In this document: piece after piece, positions 24,225 through 31,591 of the stretch
How the letters are laid out: every line of letters starts with the position of its first letter
How positions within the stretch are numbered: the stretch's first letter is position 1
Source of the DNA: JBBQER01 sp052148155
Lineage (GTDB): Bacteria > Actinomycetota > Acidimicrobiia > IMCC26256 > PALSA-610
Assembly: GCA_052148155.1 (NCBI GenBank)
Contig: JBKQIY010000226.1
Span: 1 to 34,681, forward strand
DNA length: 34,681 nucleotides
Direction of reading: 5' to 3'
The notes under the pieces: model-generated
What the model was told of the DNA's origin: nothing
Databases searched by the model: none
The model's input: only the letters and a program-made list of their open reading frames with translations
Program-made: the position numbers and the translations under genes

Positions 24225-24943
24225 CGCGAAAGGGTACCCAGCATCTCGACGAGCGTGTCTCGCTCACCGCCGTCGAGCACCGCGAGCTGACGGCCGAACA
24301 TGCGGTCGGTGCGTGCCTCGGCCAACGCCCAACGGTCGTGCAGCGGCTCAGGCTCGGGGTACGGCTCCGGCCAGCCGAACACGCCCAACATCGCTTTGGA
24401 GCGCACGACGATCGCCTCGAGGGGCGACAAACCGACCGTGAGCACCGCGGCGGCGTGGAGCGCGCCCCGCAGTTCACGCAGGCCGTTCAGCCGGTGCAGG
24501 GCGAGCGCCCGAGGTTCGGCCGGCTCGGCCAAGCACCGCCAGCCCGCGAACAGCGGCGCACCGGCGACGGGAGCCGCGTGCGAGACGCGCCCGACGAGCG
24601 CGGCGAGCGTCGGCCAGTCGCGATCGTCGGGGAGATGTTCGCTTGCCCACAGGTGACACCGGCCGGCCCATTCCTCAGCTGCGCGCCGGCGGGGCATGAC
24701 GCCCGCCGAGCGCTCCCATGCCGTACGCACCACGCCCGGCTCGAAGAACACGAATGTCGCGGCGACGACATCGGCCGGAACTTCGCCCAATGCGCCGCCG
24801 CGGCCGGCGGTATAGAAGTCCGAGCCTTCGAAGCCGAGCCCGGCTGCGTAGGCATACGTGGCCGGGTCGGTCATGAAGCCGCTCACAAAGCTGACGATTG
24901 TGTCGCGAGTTTCGTGGGCGGCCTGCTCGGGAGTGATGCTCAC
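24221..24943 (-). CDS. SCO6745-family protein, function unknown
   Basis: The 240-aa product resembles the SCO6745 family of actinobacteria, sometimes labelled helix-turn-helix domain protein. Shared features are a glycine-rich YxAGLGFEGSDFYTAGRGGALGEV-like region, split here around residues 28-51, a VVAATFVFFEPGVVR stretch and a late LREHRG-like helical block. It is almost all helical and has no catalytic motif I can name. I chose the GTG at 24943 because it overlaps the Fae-homologue stop (GTGA) and starts just before the conserved part. Longer versions of this frame run across the neighbouring gene and are shadows. Confidence 0.7.
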   Translation of the reverse strand: MSITPEQAAHETRDTIVSFVSGFMTDPATYAYAAGLGFEGSDFYTAGRGGALGEVPADVVAATFVFFEPGVVRTAWERSAGVMPRRRAAEEWAGRCHLWASEHLPDDRDWPTLAALVGRVSHAAPVAGAPLFAGWRCLAEPAEPRALALHRLNGLRELRGALHAAAVLTVGLSPLEAIVVRSKAMLGVFGWPEPYPEPEPLHDRWALAEARTDRMFGRQLAVLDGGERDTLVEMLGTLSR

Positions 24944-25452
24944 GAACGGAAGAACGGATTCTGCGGGTCGCCGGCCGCGAGCACATCCGTCACGCGGGGC
25001 AGCCCGTCGTGTCCGGCCATGAGCGCGGCAAGGGTCGCGGCTTGGTTGTTGGCGTAGACCGATTCTTCGTCGTTTGCGTTCGGATCGACCCACACTGCCG
25101 CGATCAGGAGGAGCGACTCGAGCTCGTCGGCGCGCACGACCCGCTGGCGGGCCGCCGCGATGACGCCGGCCGCGACGCCAGCCTGGGCGGCACCCCACGT
25201 GAGGTGGGCGTGACGCTCGCCGGTGACCGCGTCGACGGCGGCTTTGTTGACGAACAACGTGAACGGCTTCACGGGCAGGTTCGGCCGGGCGACCACCACG
25301 AACGGCGCGTGACCGAGGCGAGGGGTCGCGAGCGCCGTCGCCCATGCCGTACCGACCGGACCGTCCTTGGCGCCGAGCACGGTGTTCACGTGCGCGGCCT
25401 CAGGCCCCGATCCGGCAAACCCTTCACCGATCCGCATCGTGTGATCGCTCAC
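24940..25452 (-). CDS. Formaldehyde-activating enzyme (Fae) homologue
   Basis: The 170-aa product matches Fae over its whole length. Key blocks are IGEGFAGSGPEAAHVN near the start, with H21 at the position of the proposed catalytic histidine, and KDGPVGTAWATAL. PNLPVKPFTLFVNKAAV, GAAQAGVAAGV and a C-terminal NPFF (THPF in methylotroph Fae) complete the match. Fae speeds the condensation of formaldehyde with tetrahydromethanopterin in methylotrophs and archaea. That cofactor is not expected in most actinobacteria, so the acceptor here is uncertain. The GTG start overlaps the stop of the oxygenase gene upstream, and its own stop overlaps the next gene. Confidence 0.9.
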   Translation of the reverse strand: MSDHTMRIGEGFAGSGPEAAHVNTVLGAKDGPVGTAWATALATPRLGHAPFVVVARPNLPVKPFTLFVNKAAVDAVTGERHAHLTWGAAQAGVAAGVIAAARQRVVRADELESLLLIAAVWVDPNANDEESVYANNQAATLAALMAGHDGLPRVTDVLAAGDPQNPFFRS

Positions 25453-26216
25453 GCGATGCGTCCGTAGCGGACTTCCTTTAACAGTGCGCTCGACATCGTG
25501 CCCGGTTTCGTGTCATAGCCGAACAGGCCGACGAGCCGCGGTGTCGGCCCGGCGATCGGACTCACACGGTGCAGCGAGTACCGACCCGCGAACACGAGCA
25601 GCGTCCCCGGCGTCATCGGCAGTGTGATGACCCGCTCGCGCTCGCCGGCAAGCACGTGCGCGACGTCGTCGTAGTGTTCGTCGTCGCCGGCGCGGATCTG
25701 GGGCGCGACCTCGAAGTCGCCGCCCAGGTCGGCGTCTTGGATCGCGACGGACACGACGAAATCGGTCTGGTCGAAATGCCACTGGAGCTGATCGCCGTCG
25801 GTCATCACCGCAAGGTTGAGTGCGCCGAGCGGGTCGGCGTAGGGGTAGATCTTGTCGAGGCCGAGTATCGCAGCGACGAACCGAGTGAGCTCCGGCCACT
25901 CGTAAAGTCGGCGGATGGGAGACTCGGGCGGGAACAGGTCGTACGCGACTGCACCGACGTCGTACTGGCCGAGCCATTGCTGGGGATGATCACGCGGGAA
26001 CGACTCGTCGGGAAATCCGAGGTACGCGGTGCCGAGCCCGCCGCTGCGGTGCGCAAACTGCGAGACGGTCCGCGCGTCTTCGACGAACGCTGCGAGCGCG
26101 TCAGCGCGTACGAAGGCGGGGATCTCACAGGCGCCGGTGGCCGCCATCTGCGCCCGACCTCGCGCGACGAACGACCAATCGAGCGCGCACGCGTCGGCGA
26201 TGTCGGCGATGAGCAC
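25449..26216 (-). CDS. Fe(II)/2-oxoglutarate-dependent oxygenase-like protein (ArpA/HalD-type)
   Basis: The 255-aa product has the iron-binding facial triad of the 2-oxoglutarate oxygenase superfamily: H147 and D149 in WHFDQTDF and H216 in SLHRVSP, with R227 as the likely 2-oxoglutarate contact. LGGDFEVAPQIR and TLLVFAGRYSLHRVSP are typical of the ArpA/HalD-like group. Members hydroxylate, halogenate or demethylate small molecules. A halogenase would lack the acidic ligand; D149 is present, so hydroxylation or demethylation is more likely. I chose the GTG at 26216, 7 nt after a TAGCAT box; a GTG at 26252 is the alternative. It is the first gene of the Fae operon. Confidence 0.88.
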   Translation of the reverse strand: MLIADIADACALDWSFVARGRAQMAATGACEIPAFVRADALAAFVEDARTVSQFAHRSGGLGTAYLGFPDESFPRDHPQQWLGQYDVGAVAYDLFPPESPIRRLYEWPELTRFVAAILGLDKIYPYADPLGALNLAVMTDGDQLQWHFDQTDFVVSVAIQDADLGGDFEVAPQIRAGDDEHYDDVAHVLAGERERVITLPMTPGTLLVFAGRYSLHRVSPIAGPTPRLVGLFGYDTKPGTMSSALLKEVRYGRIA

Positions 26217-26223
26217 GGCATGG

Positions 26224-26229
26224 ATGCTA
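26224..26229 (-). promoter_or_regulatory. Putative leaderless -10 box for the oxygenase-Fae operon
   Basis: TAGCAT on the minus strand, then 7 nt, then the GTG at 26216. This decides between the two candidate starts in favour of the shorter one. Confidence 0.45.
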
Positions 26230-26261
26230 GGCGCCCCGACGTGGCGGTTCACGGCCGGCGG

Positions 26262-26267
26262 TACGAT
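26262..26267 (+). promoter_or_regulatory. Putative leaderless -10 box for the amidohydrolase gene
   Basis: TACGAT, then 6 nt, then the GTG at 26274. With the minus-strand box at 26224 it forms a compact divergent pair inside 57 bp. Confidence 0.45.
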
Positions 26268-26273
26268 TGGCAG

Positions 26274-27458
26274 GTGACCGAGCTCGACTATCTCGCCTTC
26301 GACGCCGACAACCACTACTACGAGGCGCTCGACGCCTTCACCCGTCACCTCGACCCCAAGCTCGGCGCGCGCTGCGTCCAGTGGTGCGAGATCGACGGGC
26401 GCAGATACCACGTGGTCGGCGGGCGGGTCAGTCACGCGGTGGTCAATCCCACCTTCGACCCGGTCGCCAAGGCCGGCGCCATGCACGACTATTTCCGGGG
26501 CAACCCCGACGGCAAACAGCCGTGGGAATTTTTGCGCGAACGCGAGCCGATCCCAGCCGCGTACCGCGACCGCGACGCGCGCATCGCCAAGCTCGACGAG
26601 TTCGGTCTCGAGTCGATCTGGCTGTTCCCGACGCTCGGCATCCTCTACGAGGAGCTGCTCGGCGACGATATCGACGCGATCACGCAGACGTTCAGGGCGT
26701 TCAACCGTTGGCTCGACGACGACTGGGGCTTCGCGTACCAAGGCCGCGTCTTCGCGGCGCCGTACATCTCGTTGTGCGATCTCGACTGGGCGATCAGCGA
26801 GCTGGAGTGGGCGGCCACGCGCGGCGCCCGTGTGATCGTGATGCGTCCGGCCGCGCCTCGCACCGCCGCCGGTCCGGTCCCGGTCAGTGATCCGCGCAAC
26901 GATCCGTTTTGGGCGCGGGTGGCGGAAATCGGCGTCACGGTCGTCGCGCACGCCGGCGATAGCGGCTACTCGAGCAACGGCTACGCGCACGACGGCTTCG
27001 CGGCGGGATTCCGCGGAGGCGGTTGGCATCCGAACGTGAAATCGTTCCACATCGAGCGTGCCGCGCACGATTTTCTCATCACGCTCGTGTTCGACAAGTT
27101 GTTCGAACGATTTCCGTCGCTGCGCGTCGCGTCGGTCGAGAACGGCGCCGACTTCCTGCGCGACCTGTTCAAGAAGCTCGCGTCGACCGATCACAAGATG
27201 CCCGGCTATTTCGCTGGTGATCCGGCCGACGCGTTCCGGCGGAACATTTGGATTAACCCGTTCTGGGAAGACGACGTACACGAGGTGGTCGAGTACATGG
27301 GGGCCGACCGCGTGATCTTCGGGTCCGACTGGCCGCACATCGAAGGGATGCCCCGCCCGCTCGACTACGCCGCCGAGCTGAAGGCGTTCGACGACGCGAC
27401 GCAGCGCAAGCTCTTGCGCGACAACGCCCGCGAGCTGAACACCCTTCGTCCCGCCTGA
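26274..27458 (+). CDS. Amidohydrolase family 2 protein (ACMSD-like metal-dependent hydrolase/decarboxylase)
   Basis: The 394-aa product has the amidohydrolase-2 layout: an N-terminal DADNHYYE metal motif at 10-17 and a central VVAHAGDSGYSSN with the metal-binding histidine near residue 226. The late FGSDWPHIEG carries the catalytic aspartate near residue 347. Relatives act as decarboxylases (ACMSD, resorcylate decarboxylase) or hydrolases on ring-derived compounds. This DNHYYE subgroup is abundant in actinobacteria and largely uncharacterised. The start is GTG, 6 nt after a TACGAT box. It is divergent from the Fae operon and may belong to the same pathway. Confidence 0.92.
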   Translation: MTELDYLAFDADNHYYEALDAFTRHLDPKLGARCVQWCEIDGRRYHVVGGRVSHAVVNPTFDPVAKAGAMHDYFRGNPDGKQPWEFLREREPIPAAYRDRDARIAKLDEFGLESIWLFPTLGILYEELLGDDIDAITQTFRAFNRWLDDDWGFAYQGRVFAAPYISLCDLDWAISELEWAATRGARVIVMRPAAPRTAAGPVPVSDPRNDPFWARVAEIGVTVVAHAGDSGYSSNGYAHDGFAAGFRGGGWHPNVKSFHIERAAHDFLITLVFDKLFERFPSLRVASVENGADFLRDLFKKLASTDHKMPGYFAGDPADAFRRNIWINPFWEDDVHEVVEYMGADRVIFGSDWPHIEGMPRPLDYAAELKAFDDATQRKLLRDNARELNTLRPA

Positions 27459-27471
27459 CCGGACTCCGACG

Positions 27472-28092
27472 ATGGCCGACGCGGGCACGATCGCTTCGCT
27501 CGCGACCGCCGGCGGCACGTTGGTGCTCGCGGTTGCGACCTTTTCGGCGACGCGTTCGGCGAACCGTTCCGCTCGCATTGCCGAACGCGCCCTCGATCTC
27601 GGGCTGCGACCGGTGCTGATCCCTGCGCACGAATGGGACGACGCCGAGCGGATCACGTTCGGCGACCGCGAAATCATCCAACTTCGGGGCGGCTTCGCCG
27701 CGGTCGAGCAACGGGGGACCAACCTCTACTTCGCGGCGCAGCTCCGAAACGTCGGCGCCGGGATCGGCGTGCTGACATCTTGGTTCATCGAGCCGGGTTT
27801 GACGGTGTCGCTGGACCTCCCGGATGTGAGCACCTTCGTCGCGCAGTTGCGCAGCCTGTACGTCCCGGCCCGTGACGTGGGGTATTGGCAGGGAGCGATC
27901 CGCGAAGGCAACACGGATCGCGGCGACGCCGACGCGCTCCGGCAGGCGATCGATGCGGGCGAGCGTCTGACGCTGTACTTGCGCTACAGCGACCACGACG
28001 GCGGCCACGACACGGTCACTCGCTACACGCTCCTCCCCGACGAGAACGGCGACTGGATTCTCGGGATTTCTCGACACTGGTCGGTGGGTTGA
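27472..28092 (+). CDS. Hypothetical protein with one N-terminal membrane helix
   Basis: I do not recognise this 206-aa protein by function. Residues 5-25 form a hydrophobic helix (IASLATAGGTLVLAVATF) with a polar arginine-rich stretch after it, so it is probably an N-terminal membrane anchor. The rest looks like a single beta-rich domain with conserved-looking pieces such as RPVLIPAHEW and LYFAAQLRNVGAGIG. Similar anchored proteins of unknown role are frequent in actinobacteria. It starts 13 nt after the amidohydrolase stop and may share its transcript, but there is no clear ribosome binding site. Confidence 0.72.
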   Translation: MADAGTIASLATAGGTLVLAVATFSATRSANRSARIAERALDLGLRPVLIPAHEWDDAERITFGDREIIQLRGGFAAVEQRGTNLYFAAQLRNVGAGIGVLTSWFIEPGLTVSLDLPDVSTFVAQLRSLYVPARDVGYWQGAIREGNTDRGDADALRQAIDAGERLTLYLRYSDHDGGHDTVTRYTLLPDENGDWILGISRHWSVG

Positions 28093-28094
28093 GG

Positions 28095-29024
28095 TCAGCG
28101 ACGATCCCAGATGCGTCGGAGCCACGCGACCGACACTTCGGCCTGCGCTCGTTGGAACGGACGGAGTGTCGGCAAGCCGGGCGGATCGGGTAATCGACCG
28201 CGTTCGGTGAAGTAGCCCGCGAGCGCGGCGACGAGCGGCGTCTGCGTTGACGGGTCGAGATGGTTCAGGCCGGCGCGGTCGAGGACCGACTCCGGCTCAC
28301 CGCCGCCTTCGAGTTCGACCGACGGCAACATGGCCAACACCTCGAACCAGCCGGCACCGATACACGTGCTGGTCCAGTCGACGAACACGACACGGCCATC
28401 GGCGGTGAGGAGCACGTTGTCGCTGCGGACGTCGCCGTGGATCAGGCCGTCCCCGACCGTCGCCTGCTCCCAGCGTGCCTCGGCCGCCGCGAGTTCTTCG
28501 ACACGTTCGCGACACCAGAGGTCACCGATGTTGTCGCGGTCGTCTCGGGCGAGGATGCGCCAACCGTTGAACATCGCACCGTATTGCTCGGCGACGGTGC
28601 GGATCGGCCGGCAGGGCACGAGGTCGCCGAGACGTCTCGTCGCCCCGATGACACGCTGCAGTTCGTGCGGATCCCACGGTGTCGCAGGAACGGTGCCGTC
28701 GATGTCTTCGAACACGAGCGCGATCCACTCGTCGTCGTCGATGGTGTGCAGCAGTGCGGGCGCCGGCGCGTCGGAAGGCAAACAGGCGGCGATCTCACTT
28801 TCTCGTCGCATCATCACCGGCGAGTCCGGATTCTGCGCAGGGGATACGGCCTTGACGAATACTCGTCGCCCGTCGGCGAGTCGGCACCGCGCCGCGAGCG
28901 AGGGTCCGTAGCCGCCGCTTTGTCCGACCGCGTCGACCACCTTGGTACCGAGCGCGCCCTCGATCTCGACGCGCACGAACGTTGGGAGATCGGACCATTG
29001 CAGCCGGTGGTCGGGCGCGTGCAT
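28095..29024 (-). CDS. Aminoglycoside-phosphotransferase-fold kinase, substrate unknown
   Basis: The 309-aa product has the APH/choline-kinase fold. K58 in RVFVKA is the ATP-binding lysine, HGDVRSDN at 196-203 is the Brenner motif with catalytic D198, and VDWTS at 215-219 supplies the metal-binding D216. The family phosphorylates antibiotics, sugars, amino acids or acyl-CoA-related substrates, and this member cannot be assigned. I chose the ATG at 29024. Longer frames upstream overlap the acyl-CoA dehydrogenase gene and lack conserved features. The stop is only 2 nt from the convergent hypothetical gene. Confidence 0.87.
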   Translation of the reverse strand: MHAPDHRLQWSDLPTFVRVEIEGALGTKVVDAVGQSGGYGPSLAARCRLADGRRVFVKAVSPAQNPDSPVMMRRESEIAACLPSDAPAPALLHTIDDDEWIALVFEDIDGTVPATPWDPHELQRVIGATRRLGDLVPCRPIRTVAEQYGAMFNGWRILARDDRDNIGDLWCRERVEELAAAEARWEQATVGDGLIHGDVRSDNVLLTADGRVVFVDWTSTCIGAGWFEVLAMLPSVELEGGGEPESVLDRAGLNHLDPSTQTPLVAALAGYFTERGRLPDPPGLPTLRPFQRAQAEVSVAWLRRIWDRR

Positions 29025-29149
29025 CGACCTATCGTGGCCGATGGCGGGCGACCGACGGCGACCTTTTTCGTCGAGTGCGGCGACGGTGGCCGCTTCGACG
29101 ATGGTGGCCGGCGCGCCGACCAGACAGGCCGGGGCTTGGGAGCCGAGCG

Positions 29150-30250
29150 TTACAGCGACGCGAAGTAGAGGTCGGCGACGCGTGAACGCTGCCAGCCTTG
29201 AGCGCCGAGGAGCAGGTCGTCGACCTTGGCTCGGCGCAAATACAGGTGGGCGTTGCATTCCCACGTGTAGCCGACACCACCGTGGATTTGTATGCATTCG
29301 GCGGTCACATAGTTGGCGGCATGAGCGGCGTAGGCCTTGGCCGACGCCGCCGCGATCTCGCGATCGTCGACCTCGACGTCAGATGCCCACGCGGCGTAAT
29401 GCACGCCGACCCGTGCCAGCTCGATCTCGCGCAGCATGTCGACTGCCTTGTGCCGCGTCACCTGGAACTTCGACAGCGGCTTGCCGAACACCTCGCGCGT
29501 CTGTGCGTAATCGAGCGCAGATTGGTTCGCGGCTTCGCTCACACCGATCAGCTCGGCGCCGATGAGCACGCCCGCATCGTCGACGATCCGCCGCCAGATC
29601 TCGGCATGGTCGCCGGGGGGGCCGACCAGCGTGGCCCGCGTCTCGGAGAACTCGACACGCGCGAACTTGCGGGTCACGTCGAGACTTGCGACCGGCTGGG
29701 CGTTCGTCGGCCGCTCGACGAGGAAGGTCTGCAGGCCTTCACGAGTACGGGCGGGGACGAGAAGCCAGTCGGCGGAAAGTCCGTCGGGCACCATTGGTTT
29801 GACGCCGTCGAGCTTGTAGCGGGTGCCGCGACCGTTGGCCCGAACGTGCACCCGTTCGACGGGATCGCCGTAGCCGGCCTCGTCGAGCGCGGCGGTGCCG
29901 CGTTGCGTGCCGGCCGCGAGCCCCTCGAGTTGTTCGTCGAGACCGAGCGCCCGTGCCGCGAGCGTCGCGACGATCGCCGACGACCAAAACGGCCCCGGGA
30001 ACAGGTGCCGTCCCATCTCTTGTTGGACGACGACCGCGTCGACGAGGCCCAAACCGAGCCCGCCCGCCGACTCAGGCACGAGAAGTCCGGTCCAGCCGAG
30101 GTCGACGATCATGCGCCACACCTCGGGCGTGACGCCGACGTCGTCGTGTTCGGCCATCCGGCGCACATACTCGTTGGGCGCCTCGGCGGTGAGGAACGCG
30201 CGTACGGAGTCGCGCAGCGCCTCTTGCTCCGGAGAAAATGTGAAGTCCAT
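29150..30250 (-). CDS. Acyl-CoA dehydrogenase, probable non-catalytic partner subunit
   Basis: The 366-aa product begins MDFTFSPEQEALRDSVRAFL and has the family's late block IQIHGGVGYTWECNAH, so it is a full-length acyl-CoA dehydrogenase. I find no glutamate at either usual catalytic position. The isovaleryl-type site reads VDDAGVLIGAEL, and the C-terminal MCAD-type site reads DDLLLGAQGW. This resembles the non-catalytic subunit of actinobacterial heteromeric FadE enzymes. It is divergent from the second acyl-CoA dehydrogenase over 46 bp. The ATG follows a TACCGT box by 9 nt, suggesting a very short leader. Confidence 0.9.
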   Translation of the reverse strand: MDFTFSPEQEALRDSVRAFLTAEAPNEYVRRMAEHDDVGVTPEVWRMIVDLGWTGLLVPESAGGLGLGLVDAVVVQQEMGRHLFPGPFWSSAIVATLAARALGLDEQLEGLAAGTQRGTAALDEAGYGDPVERVHVRANGRGTRYKLDGVKPMVPDGLSADWLLVPARTREGLQTFLVERPTNAQPVASLDVTRKFARVEFSETRATLVGPPGDHAEIWRRIVDDAGVLIGAELIGVSEAANQSALDYAQTREVFGKPLSKFQVTRHKAVDMLREIELARVGVHYAAWASDVEVDDREIAAASAKAYAAHAANYVTAECIQIHGGVGYTWECNAHLYLRRAKVDDLLLGAQGWQRSRVADLYFASL

Positions 30251-30271
30251 CCGCGCAGGACGGTACCGCCT

Positions 30272-30291
30272 ACCTGACGGTAATGTCAGGT
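30272..30291. promoter_or_regulatory. Perfect operator palindrome between two divergent acyl-CoA dehydrogenase genes
   Basis: ACCTGAC, a GGTAAT spacer and GTCAGGT form a perfect inverted repeat with 7-bp arms. It ends 5 bp before the plus-strand ATG and covers the TAATGT box of that gene. It also reaches the expected -35 zone of the minus-strand gene, so one bound dimer could repress both. The shape suits a TetR-family regulator; none is adjacent. Confidence 0.68.
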
Positions 30292-30296
30292 TGTAT

Positions 30297-31505
30297 ATGG
30301 ACTTCGCCTGGTCGCCCGAAGACATCGCGTTCAAAGAAGAGCTCGAGGCGTTCCTCGACAAGGAGATGCCGCCGTTCATCGAGCAGTGGTCCGACAACGA
30401 GGACATGGACGCGTCGCGCGGTGTGATGGGGGTGATGGACAAGCGCAAGGCGTGGCAGAACAAGCTGAACGAAGGGCGTTGGGCGGCGATCCTGTGGCCC
30501 GAGGAATGGGGCGGTCGCGCCGCCACCACCGCGCAGCAGGTGATCTACACGCAGGTGATGGCGAAATACCGCTCGACCGGCATTTTCAACGCCAACGGCA
30601 TCGTGCAGATCGGTCCGTCGATCATCTCGTGGGGCACCGAAGACCAGAAGTCACGCTGGCTGCCCGGCATCCTCGACGCGTCAGAACATTGGTGCCAAGG
30701 GTTCTCCGAACCGCAGGCCGGCTCAGACCTCGCCAACCTGCGCACCACCGCGATCTTGTCCGACGACGCCACGCACTACCTCGTCAACGGTCAGAAGATC
30801 TGGATCTCCTCGGCGCAGATCGCGAAGTGGGGGCTGTTCTTGATGCGAACCGATCCCACTGCGATCGAGCGTGGCGTCAAACATGAAGGCATCACGACGT
30901 TCATCGTCGATATGGAACTGCCAGGCATCGATATTCGGCCGATACGCGAGATCACGGGCGACTCGTTGTTCTGTGAGGTGTTCTTCAACGACGTGAAGAT
31001 CCCGGTGCGTGATCGGCTCGGCGACGAAGGCAACGGCTGGCTGGTGTCGATGGGCGCGCTCGGACAGGAGCGCGTCGGCAGCGCCGGTCAGGCGATCTCG
31101 ATGGCGCAGGAGCTGCGCACGTTGTTGCAGACCGTGAAGGCCGAAAATCCCGACGCGTTGCGCGATCCCGCGATCCGCGAGCGCGTCGCCGAGCTGCACA
31201 TGCAGATCGACTTCACCCGGCTCCTCATCGCGCGGGCGTTGTCGAAGGTGTTGAAAGGCGAGCGAGGCTGGCCCGAGGTACCGCTCGCAAAACTGCAATG
31301 GGGTTATATCTCGTTGTGGCTGGCCGAACTCGCGCTCGACGTCTTGGGCCCCACCGGCGCGCTGCTGAAAGGCGCGCCGGGCGCGGTCGATGGCGGCATG
31401 TGGGCCCGCAACTACGTGTGGCAGCGTTACACGACGATCGGCGCCGGCCCCACCGAGGTCCAGAAGAACATCATCGCCGACCGTGCCCTGAAACTCGAAC
31501 GCTGA
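30297..31505 (+). CDS. Acyl-CoA dehydrogenase, probable catalytic subunit
   Basis: The 402-aa product starts MDFAWSPEDIAFKEELEAFL, very like its divergent neighbour. It has the substrate/FAD region CQGFSEPQAGSDLANLRT and QKIWISSAQIAKWG. E258, in ALGQERVGSAG, aligns with the isovaleryl-type catalytic base. The C-terminus (IGAGPTEVQKNIIADRAL) lacks a MCAD-type glutamate, as expected when the base is in the middle helix. I chose the ATG at 30297 over longer frames because it matches the family start. It should introduce a 2,3-double bond into an acyl-CoA, possibly as a heteromer with the 366-aa subunit. Confidence 0.94.
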   Translation: MDFAWSPEDIAFKEELEAFLDKEMPPFIEQWSDNEDMDASRGVMGVMDKRKAWQNKLNEGRWAAILWPEEWGGRAATTAQQVIYTQVMAKYRSTGIFNANGIVQIGPSIISWGTEDQKSRWLPGILDASEHWCQGFSEPQAGSDLANLRTTAILSDDATHYLVNGQKIWISSAQIAKWGLFLMRTDPTAIERGVKHEGITTFIVDMELPGIDIRPIREITGDSLFCEVFFNDVKIPVRDRLGDEGNGWLVSMGALGQERVGSAGQAISMAQELRTLLQTVKAENPDALRDPAIRERVAELHMQIDFTRLLIARALSKVLKGERGWPEVPLAKLQWGYISLWLAELALDVLGPTGALLKGAPGAVDGGMWARNYVWQRYTTIGAGPTEVQKNIIADRALKLER

Positions 31506-31591
31506 CGCTGCGCAACCCGGCGCCCAACCTGCGTCGCTCGCGGCTGGCTCAGATGCGCCAATCGGCCCCGAGGTCGGCTTCGACCGAGCGC

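Noticed and set aside
25449..27722. Very long minus-strand open frame running from the oxygenase across the amidohydrolase gene
   Set aside because: Only the part from 26216 downwards matches a protein family. The rest is an antisense shadow of the amidohydrolase gene caused by high GC.
31572..31585. Hairpin GGTCG-GCTT-CGACC just after the 3' end of the flavin oxidoreductase gene, as a terminator
   Set aside because: The stem is only 5 bp and no T-tract follows on either strand. In DNA this GC-rich such stems are frequent by chance.
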